A stretch of 64,000 nucleotides of DNA from Coffea arabica (taxonomy: Eukaryota; Streptophyta; Magnoliopsida; Gentianales; Rubiaceae). Each line of letters begins with the position of its first letter. Position 1 is the first letter of the stretch. Shown one piece after another: positions 37,701 through 49,065 of the stretch. The stretch covers positions 15,074,501 through 15,138,500 of the forward strand of contig NC_092323.1 of assembly GCF_036785885.1 (NCBI RefSeq), written 5' to 3'. Below the pieces are notes generated by a model. That model was not told the DNA's origin and searched no databases. It saw only the letters and a list, made by a program, of their open reading frames with translations. Both the position numbers and the translations under genes were made by a program.

Positions 37701-39913
37701 AGAATATGTTTGATCCTGCAACTGAGGTTTGTTAATTGTTTGATGATCTATGTACAAGTACACATACTTGCCATACGTGCATGGAATTCCTAATCAAAGA
37801 TTTATGTGTTTGTCATTGCCTTTCCTTTTGCTTATTCTTGGAATTTTGTTTGCAGACGGATCCAGAATTTGATTTGGACATCAGGGATGATGTGCGTGAA
37901 GAATGTTCAAAGTATGGCCCGGTGAAGCATATCCTTGTGGACAAGTAAGAATCTTGACTCGAGTGTATGCTTGGTATTTGACTTCTGATGTATCCGCAAC
38001 CAGAAATCATTTACTTGCTGAGATGAATACTAGTTGAAGATGGTTGGCATTTCAAAAGGAGGAGGCTCTCAGAAAGATTGTTTAAACTTGAAACAGGATT
38101 TTTAGCAGAGTCCTATTATTAATTTTAGCTTTATAGACTAAAGATTTTCATTTATCAGCAAAGCTCTAAAATTAACTGCCAAAGCAACATTTTCTATGAT
38201 AGTAGCCAATTGTCAGGTGACAATTATCCTTGGTGCAATATGTCAAATATATGGAAAGAGAATAAAAAATGTGTTGGGTGTGATCTTGTCTTTTACTGTT
38301 AAGGTGGAAAGAAATTCAAGTAGGTAGGAGTGCAGCTATAAGGGGCATGGAAAAGGCAAAAAGAATTGAGGATACCTACCTTTTCCTGGCACAAGGGAGG
38401 TCAGCGAAGAAAAACAATTAAAATTTGAGAGTATAAACTTTTGAGCGACAGACATCCTATTGCATTGTATGTCTACTTGTTATGTTCCCGTGCTTTTACC
38501 ATTCAGTCTATAAATCATAATAATGGTCCACTTCTCAAGAAATTATGAAGCTTAGCTGAAGATAATTAACAGATATTTAACTCCTGTCAGTTGAGAACCG
38601 GCCCCATGTACTCTCTTTTCCTTGGTATTTCCTATTTTTAGCAGCAAATTTGAGCTTTGTCAGTTGTTGCATTGTATTATTTATGCTTGATTTTGTCTTC
38701 CATTTTATGTCATTTACAGGAATAGTTCTGGTTATGTTTATTTGCGCTTTGAGAATGTGGAGGCTGCAGCACGTGCTCAACAAGCCATGCACAAGCGATG
38801 GTTTGCTCGCCGATTGATTTCAGCAATCTTCTTGGTAATATATTGGACCATAGTTTTTGCAAAATGGGAGGAGCACATTCACTATTTTTTTTCCTTAATA
38901 TTTATTCATGTGCTCTCTCTCTCTCTCTCTCTCACTTTCACACACACACACACAGACATTCACATTATATGTATATGTGTATATGCATGCATGCATATTT
39001 GTGTGTGTGTGTGTATGTACATACATGTGTGTGCATGTATGTGCATATGTATATATAGACACACAAACACACAGGCAAACAGAGAGATATAGACGTATGT
39101 GTGTGCGCGCGTGCGTGTACATTTGTTTGGTTCTGATACTACAATCAGTAATGCAATCGCAAAATGGCTCTTTTCTTTAGTTTGACCGACATGTTGTAGA
39201 CAGAGGCCACCTGGGCCTGTCCCAACTGGTAGCTTAACTGATGAATTTAAAGCACTAGTTTCCTTCCACAGTTGAAATATGTGTGGAAGCATTCTTCAAT
39301 TGAATAATAAACTAATTATGGTGATGTTGAACTCAACTGTCAATGTCAATGCTAAGTTACAACATTAGCTATGTTTGTGGAGAATAAAACCATATATGTG
39401 TAGCGAAGGTGCGCTTACAAGCACATGCAGACTAGTGTTCTTGCATTGCATTTCTCGTGCAAAAAGTAGAGCATTTGAACTTAAAAAACATGAAGCAACT
39501 TAAGTAGTTCATATTGGTCAAGTTTTTATCTAACAGAATGTGTCTGTGAACTTGGGGCACTTGTATAGATGGCCTCAAATTGTATGTTAGTGTGTATGGA
39601 TCTTTAATTTCTTTGATTATTTTTACTGCAATTTTTTGTATCTCCAGTCTATGATGCTCCTTTGAGGTTTAGAAATTGTAATTCTTGTCTGATTATGATG
39701 TGAAAATATTGGGGGCAATGCAAGCTAGTCTGGAGGCAAATGCTTCATTTGAATGTGATTGAAGGTTGAGAATTTGGAGCATTATGACTACTGGTGATAT
39801 ATTTGTGTGTACATTGATCAATGCATATGTTTGGGTTGCTTAATTTTGACGAATATTTTATTTGTTTGCAGCAACCATATGAATATGATGCAAAATTTAA
39901 AGGGGCTGCTTGA
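31771..39913 (+). CDS. CC1/RBM39-like splicing factor (RS domain, three RRMs)
   Basis: This is a nuclear U2AF-homology splicing factor, closest in layout to Arabidopsis At2g16940 and animal RBM39/CAPER. Thirteen coding exons: 31771-32396, 34195-34273, 34415-34471, 34925-34980, 35396-35621, 36162-36248, 36353-36427, 36532-36615, 37389-37453, 37534-37726, 37856-37944, 38720-38834 and 39872-39913; all GT-AG and in frame, 597 aa. It starts MDFDEYDYLEKTVEE, a conserved opening. Residues 30-208 are an Arg/Asp/Glu/Lys repeat ending in an RSRSRSR patch. RRM1 (230-305) has RNP1 KGVGYIEF; RRM2 (331-405) has LYVGNL and KGFGFVQF. A Met/Pro/Ala-rich linker leads to a third, UHM-type RRM (504-588: CLLLKNMFDP, GYVYLRFENVEAA, RWFARRLISAIFL). 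That UHM would bind ULM peptides of splicing factors such as SF3B1 or U2AF. The protein ends QPYEYDAKFKGAA. Confidence 0.95.
38903..39120. repeat. Compound microsatellite in intron 12 of the CC1-like gene
   Basis: In order: (CT)n about 38912-38933, (AC)n about 38940-38955, ATGC repeats near 38983-38997, (GT)n about 39000-39015, then mixed GTATGT/CACA and GTGTGCGCGC. It is purine/pyrimidine alternating over long stretches, which favours Z-DNA and slippage. All overlapping open frames here are low-complexity artefacts. Confidence 0.8.
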
Positions 39914-40225
39914 TACTGTTCCGCATGCTGGAATCAATGTGGATGGAGTACAACCTTAAAGTGGAGTTGCTGAGCGTGTTTGCTTATGGTTTCATTACGA
40001 TGTGGATTACAATAACTCTACTTGCTTCACATGTATAATTTGGTTTTAGATTTGGTTATTGTTATGTGGTGGATGTGTATACAATTTGATCGATTATTTT
40101 CCCTTTGAAATGTAGTACCGAATATTTTTATTAGCATGATAGCAAATGTTGTTGGGATGGTTCGAAATTTTCTACATATTTAACTCTATACTCCTTCCCT
40201 TTCACCTTCCCCTTTCCGCCTTGCA
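39914..40225. other. 3' flank of the CC1-like gene
   Basis: This is the probable 3' untranslated region, T-rich with several possible far-upstream elements (TTGTTATGTGG, TTTGTAT-like words). No coding sequence is seen. Confidence 0.45.
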
Positions 40226-40230
40226 ATTTG

Positions 40231-40683
40231 GGTTGCAAATAAACCAAGTCAAGTCAAAGTTTTGGTCTAATTGAATCAAGTCTAATATCGAGCTCAAGTT
40301 TTGCACTGAAAGTTCCATCACAAATTCGAGCATAGTCAAGCTCGAACAAGCCTATTTGAGTTTAAAAAATTAAAAATAATTATTTTATCTTTTAAAAATG
40401 AATAAAATATTTATTTTTTTAATAAATAAAAATATTAGATATATATGTATAAAATTGGATGAGCTATTGAGTTTGAGTATCTTTATGCTCGCTCGAGTTC
40501 GATAGTTTGACTTGGTTGACTCGATTTTAGTATTAATTGAGTTTGAGTTGAATTTTAATCGAATTGTTCGAGTTTGGTAGTTTGACTTGGTCGACTCGAA
40601 TTCAGTATTAATTGAGTTTGAGTTGAATTTTGATCGAACTGGCTTGGGAGCACTTGCGAATGAATTGATTCATTTGCAATCTT
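40231..40683. mobile_element. MITE, family M2 (copy C) with internal tandem duplication
   Basis: The left end is GGTTGCAAATAAACCAAGTC. The right end on the opposite strand is AAGATTGCAAATGAATCAAT. Both have the TTGCAAATnAA core of the family. The middle is A/T-only blocks (AATAATTATTTTATC). Near the right side a unit of about 79 bases occurs twice in tandem, at about 40493-40562 and 40568-40641, each running TCGAGTTnG(A/G)TAGTTTGACT to TTGAATTTTnATCGAA. Boundaries are approximate. Confidence 0.55.
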
Positions 40684-41730
40684 ATTTGTTATGGATGGAA
40701 TATAATTTGACCATTTAAAGAATCTTTTTCATTTTAGATCTAAATTATGTCCCTTTTTGATAGAGGTGGCAATTTGTTCCATGTTTCAATGGGCTATCCA
40801 TGCTTAAAGGGATTTTAGGCGGGATGGATATTTTAATTTTGATGTTGGGTTTGAAATGGTACTAATCTCATTTATATCCATTAATTGGTGGGAATTTTTG
40901 GAAAATACTTGGGTAGCCATTGGGGCCCAAATATCTTACCAAATATTTATTCTATCAATTGTTGTATAGCTTTTAATGACTCAAGTGTACCATTTTTATT
41001 CTTCCACCTAGGTCCTTCAGTTTTTTCCTTGTAATTATGTTTAAAATCTCCATCTAGTTTCATGAACTCTTTTGTCCCTTGGAAATCAGTTTTTTTTTTT
41101 TTTTAATTCTTCCCCCTTTTTTCGTAAAAATTCTGTTGCCAGTCTTAATTTAGAGTGTATTTGAAAATTATCGAAAGAAATATCTTTGTTTTCAGATGGG
41201 GACTTAATGGTTGCTCAATCAGGTTGAAGAGGGCCTGAAGGAGGCTAGTGGGTGCTCTTTGAGACTTGTAAATGGTTTTGAACTCCTTTTTTAGTTGAAT
41301 GCTGGTCAAAATAAATATTGGAAGTTATATGAAAGTCATCAATTTGTAATCTTATTAGAAAATATTTTGTTCAATTTTAATGATTTTACGATGGCTTATA
41401 GTTCCAAACACCATCTTCGTCCAGAAAGAAGAAGAAGGTGACAGGCAGGCTGGCCACTTCAAAAGCTACATCCATGATCAAAGCCCCCAAAAGGCCTCTA
41501 TTGCAAAAACATGATGGTTTCACAACCACTCAGTGCCTCAAAACCAAATTTCTGAAAACCAAATTCCAGCTGTGTTGATTTTCTTGTTTTTTTTTTTTCC
41601 CTTTCCAAATTCTAGCCCAAGATGCATTTCACGACGTGTCAGTTAAACACACAAATGCATCTAGTGTTGGCTAGACACATTTTAAAAATTCATGGACTTA
41701 TATTCAGAAAGACCCCCAAATTTAATCTAT
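40684..41730. other. Intergenic DNA, no gene seen
   Basis: AT-rich and without supported coding sequence. A phrase such as TAGAGGTGGCAATTTGTTCC (40760) resembles worn hAT-type ends, but I could not find its partner. Confidence 0.4.
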
Positions 41731-41733
41731 TTG

Positions 41734-42522
41734 GACCATTATTTCAAGAGATAAAATCATGTCTAACCCTTTTTTTTATTATTGTTTTTTATTGTAAAAC
41801 CAAGCAACTTGAAAGAACAATTCTAATCTTTTTTCTTCCCTCCTCCCTCTCCCCCCAAAAACCCCTTTTTTTCCTAAATTAAACTTTTTTTCTTTTTTCT
41901 TTTTTTCTAACTTTCAAACTAAACTTCATAATTTGTAAGACAGGTGTTTGTGGGGTTAAAAAGTATAATATGATGATAAAATACTGTCCAAATTAACGCT
42001 ATTTGAGCGATTTTTTTTAAAAGACCATTATTTCAAGAGACAAAACCATGCCTAACCCTTTTTTTTCTATTTTTTTTATTGTTAAAACTGAGCAACCCCA
42101 AAAAACAATTCTAATATTTTCTCTTCCTTTTTTTTTTTTTTCTTAACTTAAACCTTGTTTTTTCTAACTTCCAAACTAGGCATTAACGCAGCACAATTTG
42201 TAAGACAAGTGTTTGTAGGGTTAAAAAATACGAGACGATGATAAACTACTGTCCAAATTAACTCTATTTGGGTGATTTTTTTAAAAAGACCATTATTTTG
42301 AGCGATAAAACCATGCCTAACATTTTCTTTATTATTTTTTTTATTGTTAAAACTGAGCAATCCAAAAATAAAATAACAATTCTAATCTTTTCTCTTCCCT
42401 TTTTTTCCCCTAACTTGAACTTTTTTCTTCTAACTTATAAACTACACATTAACGCGGTACAATTTGTAATACAAGTGTTCGTAGAGTTATAAAGTACAAG
42501 ATAATGAACTAAACTACTGTCC
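41734..42522. repeat. Three-unit tandem repeat (about 265-290 bp) upstream of the PPR gene
   Basis: Units start at about 41734, 42023 and 42288, each with GACCATTATTT(C/T)(A/G)AG(A/C)G followed by ATAAAA/ACAAAACCATG and CTAAC. Every unit then has a T-run, ATTGTnAAAAC, CAATTCTAAT, a C/T-rich tract, ACTTnnAAACTA, AATTTGTAA(G/T)AC, GTGTT(T/C)GT and a closing CTGTCCAA. Units 2 and 3 are closer to each other than to unit 1. The array ends about 75 bases before the PPR start codon. Confidence 0.75.
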
Positions 42523-42596
42523 AATAAGGAAAATTTTTTATATTAAAAGAGAACTTTGAGCAAAGCCTTGAAAATTTCCCCAAATGAAAATGACAC

Positions 42597-44552
42597 ATGA
42601 GGAAGTCGAAATCGACCGTTACTCCAATCCTCAACCGATTTTCAAAGTTCTCCAGGGTCACTTCAATGAACTCTGGTGTAAGAGATGCAGTTAGCCAAGG
42701 CTACCCAGACAAAGCGCTTATTCTCTTCCGCCAAATGAAGCAAAACGGCTTAGAACCCAGCAAATTGACCTTCCCTTTCATAGCCAAAGCCTGTGCAAAA
42801 CTCTCTAGCCTCAAGTGCTCCCAAATGGTGCACACCCATATGTTAAAATCTCCTTATTATTCAGATAAATATGTACAGTCGGGCTTGGTTAATATGTATG
42901 TAAAATGTGATCAGGTAGAAAATTTTGCTTACGCAGTGTTTGATAGAATGCATGCAAGGGAGATTGCTGCTTGGAATGCGATGCTCATGGGTTTCGTGCA
43001 AGCGTCGTGTTTTGATAGAGCTTTGTGTTTATTTAATGAGATGATGCTTGATGGGGTTAGACCGGATTCAGTTACGGCTATGGGGTTAGCACAGTTGGCT
43101 TCTGGTCTGAAGGATGTTAAATTATTGACTTCAGTTCACTGTCTGGGGATTAGAATTGGGGTAGAAGCTGATGTTTCAGTTGCTAACACTTGGATTGCTG
43201 CATATTCTAGATGCGGTGATTTATCCTTGTCTGAGATGGTTTTTAATGAAATTGATTTGGATGTTCTGACTGTTGTTTCTTGGAATTCAATGATTACTGG
43301 GTGTGGTAATGCAGGAGAAGGATTTATGGCTATGGGGTTGTACCATAATATGTTATATGATGGATTTAGGCCTGACTTGAGTACCATTCTTAACTTGCTT
43401 GGATCATTTGCCAAACCTAATGCTTTGTTCCTTGGGAAGTTGATCCACTGTCATGGAGTTCGATTAGGTTGTTGCTCAGATGTTTCTGTTCTTAATACCC
43501 TTGTTTGTATGTACTCCAGATGTGCAGACATAGATTCGGCAAGAAGTTTGTTTGACTCCATAGTGGACAGAACTCGTGTTTCTTGGACTGTCATGATCGG
43601 TAGTTATGCTGAGAAAGGGGATTTGGAGGACGCAATGGCCTTGTTCCATGACATGGAAGCAGCTGGCGAGCAACCTGACTTAGTTACGGTGATATATTTA
43701 ATTTCAGCCTGTGGCCAAGTTGGAGTCCTCGATTATGGGAGATGGATAGACAGTTATGCCATCTCAAGAGGATTGAAGAGCGATATAAGGGTCTCGAATG
43801 CACTATTATACATGTACTCTAAGTGCGGAAGCGTAAGAGATGCTGAGGAACTCTTTTCTTCCATGAATGAGAGGACTATTGTTTCTTGGACTGCCATGAT
43901 ATCGGGTTATGCACTGAATGGACAATCTGGAAAAGCATTGGATTATTTTAATGTGATGTTGAAGTCAGGTTTAGAACCAAACCATATTACATTTCTTGCT
44001 GTTCTTCAGGCCTGTGTTCATGCAGGTCTGATGGAGAAAGGATGGGAATTATTTCATATGATGACTGAGCTATACAAGTTAAGTCCTGGTCTGGACCACC
44101 ATGCTTGCATGGCTGATCTCCTTGGACGTCAGGGAAAACTGAAAGAAGCATTGGAGTATATTCAACGTATGCCTATTAAACCAGATGCCGGCATTTGGGC
44201 TGCTTTGCTTAGTGCTTGCAAGATTCACCGAAATGCAGATATTGGAGAGTATGCAGCTCATCATCTTTTTGAACTGGAACCCCAGGCTGCTGCTCCATAT
44301 GTTGAAATGGCCAACATATATGCATCAACAGGAAGGTGGGATGGTGTTGCTTCCATTAGAACAAAAATGAAATGCAATCAAGTCAGGAAATATCCCGGGG
44401 AAAGCACTATTCAAGTGGATGGCAAGAGCTATACTTTCAGAGTGAATGACAAATTTCATCCCAAAGGCTGCCTAATATATGAAGTACTAAGTAGTTTGGG
44501 ATTGTATTCCAAGAAACAGATAGATACGTTTAGGTCTGAGGAATTCTTTTGA
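42597..44552 (+). CDS. PPR protein, PLS class with E motif (At4g19191-like)
   Basis: A single uninterrupted exon encodes 651 aa. PLS-class PPR proteins bind organelle RNA, one base per repeat, and act in processing or C-to-U editing. The protein has a basic, Ser/Thr-rich start (MRKSKSTVTPILNRFSKFSR) that fits mitochondrial targeting. About a dozen PPR units follow from residue 35, with signature pieces such as PSKLTFPFIAKACAKL, EIAAWNAMLMGFVQ, VVSWNSMITGCGNAG, RTRVSWTVMIGSYAEKGDLE, LYMYSKCGSVRDAEELF and PNHITFLAVLQACVHAGLME. After PDAGIWAALLSACKIHRNAD comes an E-type tail (APYVEMANIYASTG, KYPGESTIQVDGKSYTFRV). There is no DYW domain, so if it edits, it would need a DYW partner. Order, length and tail match Arabidopsis At4g19191 (PCMP-E1) as I recall it. 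The exact RNA target cannot be read here. Confidence 0.93.
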   Translation: MRKSKSTVTPILNRFSKFSRVTSMNSGVRDAVSQGYPDKALILFRQMKQNGLEPSKLTFPFIAKACAKLSSLKCSQMVHTHMLKSPYYSDKYVQSGLVNMYVKCDQVENFAYAVFDRMHAREIAAWNAMLMGFVQASCFDRALCLFNEMMLDGVRPDSVTAMGLAQLASGLKDVKLLTSVHCLGIRIGVEADVSVANTWIAAYSRCGDLSLSEMVFNEIDLDVLTVVSWNSMITGCGNAGEGFMAMGLYHNMLYDGFRPDLSTILNLLGSFAKPNALFLGKLIHCHGVRLGCCSDVSVLNTLVCMYSRCADIDSARSLFDSIVDRTRVSWTVMIGSYAEKGDLEDAMALFHDMEAAGEQPDLVTVIYLISACGQVGVLDYGRWIDSYAISRGLKSDIRVSNALLYMYSKCGSVRDAEELFSSMNERTIVSWTAMISGYALNGQSGKALDYFNVMLKSGLEPNHITFLAVLQACVHAGLMEKGWELFHMMTELYKLSPGLDHHACMADLLGRQGKLKEALEYIQRMPIKPDAGIWAALLSACKIHRNADIGEYAAHHLFELEPQAAAPYVEMANIYASTGRWDGVASIRTKMKCNQVRKYPGESTIQVDGKSYTFRVNDKFHPKGCLIYEVLSSLGLYSKKQIDTFRSEEFF

Positions 44553-45785
44553 CAGTAGAATTGTTTTCTTTAGATTAGTGATTTAAGGTAGAGCTAAGAA
44601 GTTGAAGCTTCCCAGAACAGGGTGTCAAGGAAGTGATACAGTCTCTTTAAGCAATTACCTGATCAATTTCCAGCGGACCTGAAGAAGTACTCTTCGACCA
44701 TGTCCTTAACTAAGTCCTAAAGACAAGCGACTACTACCCATCTGAGGGTCAAAGATCTTCTTGATTCTTTTCCAATAGGTCCCCTCCTCAAGTCAATAGC
44801 AGTTTCACTACGGAGCACAAACATCTTAACTCTGGAGATAATATCAGCTTTCAGGATCCCTTGTATAATCCCTCATTGGGGCAGAAACAATTCTGGGTAC
44901 TCATTTCATGTATACATACGTCTTCTTCAACTGATGCAGATAAATGCAACAAAGTTGTGTACATTCATTGGTTTGGATCGTACACAATTTAGACCATAAG
45001 TTTGTTTTCAAAATCAATGTATCAATTAAATTTCATGACATACAGAAATTTTCTATGAATTCAGAAATATTCTTACTCATATTACCAAGTTACTATCAAT
45101 ATATATTTAAATTAAATGTCATCCGAATAGTTGGAAACAAAAAATGAAAAAAAAAAGTCCACAAAGTTTTGAGAACAAACTAAATCCTCACCCTTTTGTT
45201 TGAATTATCAAGGGCAATTTGATGATTATTTCAACGAGTTACTAGCCCCAACAAGTAGCATGAACTTCACATGAACGTTAATTCAAATTGGAATTAAATG
45301 ACATGCATCCTACGATATCAATGTATATATTCTCAGTGTATTAAGATTAATCCAAATAAATATTAATGATCATAAAATTTTCTAAGTAATATAATTATCC
45401 CATTTTCTTTCCTTTCTCTTTCTCTTTTTTGCTCTTTCTGTCACATAATTGGAACAATCAAACGGTTTGCAACTCAACGTTGTTACCATGCTTATTACTT
45501 TGTTGTACGCTATCAAAAGTTATTGTTTTCAATCTTAAGTAAAGCATAATTAGATAAGATTGTTGCTAGCAAACAAGGCCACATCTAAACTTGAGTGTTG
45601 ACATTTACACATGGTTGGCCTGTTTCTACCATATACTTTAACTAATTTTCGTCAATCAATCCTTGATTGAATGAAATTGCCTGGTTCTTTTCTCTTATAT
45701 ATCAATGCTGGTGAAGAAAATGAGACTTGTGTAAACTTTCCTTAAATTTGCAGACATTTGAACGTGTGTGAGAACATTTCTATTA
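44553..45785. other. 3' flank of the PPR gene and intergenic DNA
   Basis: The first 350 bases are of more balanced composition and are probably 3' untranslated. After 45000 the DNA is AT-rich. No second gene is seen. Confidence 0.45.
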
Positions 45786-46310
45786 GGGTAAATTACTTCA
45801 CACCACCCTGTGGTTTTATTTATTCTTATATGATCCTCCTAACAATTCAAAACATTCATATAACTCTATATGATTTCATGTAAAGCATAAATTTAACAAA
45901 AGTAACCCCATAACGTCATTAATTGAAAAGCCAATATTATCCTTACTTAAACATTAAACATAACGAGAGGCTAACCACTTTGTATAAAATCATAGGAAGA
46001 TTACTGTGAGATCTCTAGTTTGACTCTCATGCCTTTTCCTTCCCCGTAAGGCTTGGAGTCTCTCATTTTGAAAAAGAAAGGAAGAAAGAAAATTGTGTGG
46101 ATATATGTAAAATAATATAGGGATTTACCGGATACTATGATTTCAACCTACACGTTTCTGCTAAGGTTGTCCGTTAATTAAAGTAACCAAAGTTCGTGTC
46201 CATCCATTTTCAACTTCACATAAAATAATAGGGTAATAATATAATTATCTCGAAAAAATTGAGTTATATGGTAATAAGCGAAATCACATATGATGTATAG
46301 TAATTTAGCC
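45786..46310. mobile_element. Mutator-type MITE
   Basis: It is flanked by a perfect 9-bp duplication, TTTCTATTA (45777-45785 and 46311-46319). Ends are inverted: left GGGTAAATTACTTCACACCA, right on the opposite strand GGCTAAATTACTATACATCA. Similarity extends about 33 bases into a TGTG(G/A)TTT block. Nine-base duplications are typical of Mutator-like elements. There is no transposase; it is a non-autonomous 525-bp element. Confidence 0.78.
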
Positions 46311-46319
46311 TTTCTATTA

Positions 46320-47868
46320 CTTGTGAGCATATGCTTACAAACATGTGTATACACGTATCAGTTTGACAAATTACCTCGAAGAATTGAGAAATACACACCT
46401 GATTGAAGATCTCAGCATCACCAGAGTTTCTTTCTAAGTTCTAACACAACTTTGTTGATCCCAGATGTTAAACGTCATAATGTAACATGTCACGATCCAA
46501 AATTTGGCATTTTCTTACCATAGTCGTGCAATCCTGGCCCTCCAGCAGAGGATAGTATTTTGTGGAACACAAGAAGTCAAAAGAAAATGCACTCTAGCCG
46601 TTAGATTGAAGACTGATGAGGCATTCTAAAGTCAGTGAAGCAATAGTTAATATGAAATGGACAGCACTAATTAAGGGTCTTAATATTTTCTCAATTTGAT
46701 TGCAGGCAATTCACTTTTGACATGAAAACTACCATCAGTCAAAACAAATTAACCATCCACTTGAGACCAATTGGAATGTGGATGGTAGAAAAATTCATCC
46801 CAATTTTATCTTTTATTTTTTTGTGTGTTTCTTTTGGTCAAACTTCTACAATAGTCCATAGTGTATGGTAAAATACTAGCCTTAATGCCTCTTTTTTGGG
46901 GTGGAAAAACGCAAAAGAAAAGGAGAAAAATTCAAGCAAGGATAAACATTGTTATACTAAATGCTAATGTAATGATAAAGCGACCTTATTCTTGAAATTA
47001 TGTTCAAAGATGAAGACCGCCAAATTCATGTCTTAGGGTTAAAAGGGCTTTTAGATCCACATTTATCAATTTAATTTCTATAAAAATGTCGTTAAAAAGT
47101 CACATAGTAAACCAGCAGATATACTGGTGTACTGGTATAGATTGGTTAAATTAACTTGCATAATCTTTAATACATTCTTCGACCATCTATTTATCTCACA
47201 TACATTCTTTTAACAAAATTGCTATAATAAAACATTTTTCAAAAAAAAAAAAACTCCAAAAACACCCATTCAAAAACTTGATTCCATACGAATGTTGAAT
47301 CTAGGTCTAGCTTTGAATGAAATCGACTTGAATGGCAAAATACTGGGTCTACAATTAATGGAATTAATCCCTCCGTACCCTAGAAGATGCATGTCACTAT
47401 TTTTCTTAATCAAATATTCAGGCTCCTATAGACTAGATGAATCTTGGATGGTTTGAAACGGTCATCCTTTTACTTTTTGCTTACTCATTGAAACTTGTCA
47501 AGTAAAAATGCAAGAGCAATCGTGCAATTGTTAGTTTTGTAATAGCAATTTCTTGGCAAATTCACGCAATAAATATCCGAGTGTGAAAGATTAAAGTGCC
47601 AAAAATGAAGACCTTAGGTAAATTTTTAAAAGGTTGAATTTCAAAAGGAAATACACATGTTAAAGGAACTAGGGGTGTTTATACCTGATTGGTCATTGGC
47701 GGTTGTTCTGTTATTAAATTTTGGTCAATTTTTTGTTTTATCTGAAGAAGCTACAGTCGGTTCCAAACCATCTTCACTTCTATCGCTAGATAAAGCACTA
47801 AAAGTAACATTTGATTATTAATCAACCGTTGACTCACTGATCAACTTAATAGTAGTAGTAGTAGTACC
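46320..47868. other. Intergenic DNA, no gene seen
   Basis: AT-rich, no supported coding sequence. A (AGT)5-like microsatellite lies at about 47850-47866 next to the following element. Confidence 0.45.
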
Positions 47869-47876
47869 GCTACCAT

Positions 47877-48200
47877 CAGGGGTGGATGGTGGACAAAAAT
47901 ACTCGTTTATTCGAAAATCCAACGTCTTCGATTCGATTCAATTCGATTTGAAAATTATGATATTCAATTCGTATTATTTGATCGAATCAAAAAGGGTCAG
48001 ATATCCATTTAGATGTGGAGCAGGTTAGGATTACATAATTAAAAGTCTGTGGGTACCTGACTCGTACCACATATACATTTTTTTTAATACACATAATTAA
48101 AAATCCGTGAATAAGGATTAGAAAATGATTGTTTCGCAAGATACGGATCGAGTCAGCCAAATGGTGCATGAGATGGATACCGGACTCGTTCCCACTCCTA
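47877..48200. mobile_element. Probable hAT-type MITE
   Basis: Ends read CAGGGGTGG on the left and, on the opposite strand of the right end, TAGGAGTGG. Flanking octamers are GCTACCAT (47869-47876) and ATTACCAT (48201-48208), which differ by two transitions. CAGGGGTG-like ends with 8-bp duplications are typical of hAT elements. The inside holds ATTCGATTCGATTCAATTCG and repeated ACACATAATTAAAA words. Confidence 0.55.
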
Positions 48201-48561
48201 ATTACCATTAAAGTTTAATTCTTTTTGTCAAGGAAGACTTTAAATCTGACAGGAGAAATGGGACAATTTCAGAGTCGAATGAAGAACTCAACAGTCACCT
48301 AACCAAATGATCCCACCAAGTAAACTGTGTTTAGGAAATCTCCAATCTGTTGTTACTAAATAATCTTGAACTTTCAAAAATCCAGCCCGTTATTGGTTAC
48401 CAAATATTAGATACCAATTAAAAAGTATTTTACCAATATTTTTTGAATAGTTTAATGGTTAATTATTCAACAAAAAACTGAGTAACCAAATAATAATGGC
48501 ACGGTCTGCTTTTTTTTTTTTTTTTTTAAACCAATCCATGAAATTAAAAAAAAAAAAAGAA

Positions 48562-48743
48562 TTTCTCTAACGGGAGTCTAATGGATGTTTGTTAACATAT
48601 GTAAATTCTATCTAACTTACCATATATTTATACGCACTAACAATTATTAGCATTCCTTCTATTTATATATTTTTCCTAATTAGTCCTATCTTTCCAAAAG
48701 TATAACATTTAAACAAGTGGCTAATAGACTCCCGTTAGACAAA
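48562..48743. mobile_element. MITE with TCTAACGGGAGTCTA ends
   Basis: A perfect 15-bp terminal inverted repeat, TCTAACGGGAGTCTA, lies inside a 19-bp repeat with one mismatch (TTTCTCTAACGGG on the left, TTTGTCTAACGGG on the right). The 182-bp element is AT-rich inside and non-coding. No target duplication was recognised, so no superfamily is assigned. It ends about 320 bases before the ATG of the next gene. Confidence 0.7.
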
Positions 48744-49065
48744 CCTGAAAAAAAATTTGCAAAATAAGAACAAATGATGGAAGCTAGTATGGTAATTTCC
48801 TATTCCCGTACTAAAAAATCCACATATCTTCCATCCATCTTCCATGCAAGCACACAGCTGTTTCTCTCTTATATCAACTAATACTACACGTATCCTTTAA
48901 ACGCGCTTTATGGAGGACCAAAACAAATAAAGAAAAAAACACACCAATCCAAAACCATCCAACACGTACTGATCTAGTGATCTTCGTATCATCATATATA
49001 TATATATATATATATACAGCTACAGATATCAACATTTACAAATTTATTCACCTACACCAGCAAAT
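48744..49065 (+). promoter_or_regulatory. Promoter and leader of the 49-kb gene
   Basis: A long (TA)n tract at about 48994-49016 offers TATA-box positions about 50-70 bases upstream of the ATG at 49066, leaving a leader of roughly 20-40 bases. The same tract is a microsatellite and could vary between individuals. Nothing else specific is seen. Confidence 0.4.

Noticed and set aside
38742-39292. Overlapping frames rich in His/Thr/Cys/Val
   Set aside because: They translate the CT/AC/GT microsatellite of intron 12 of the CC1-like gene on both strands.
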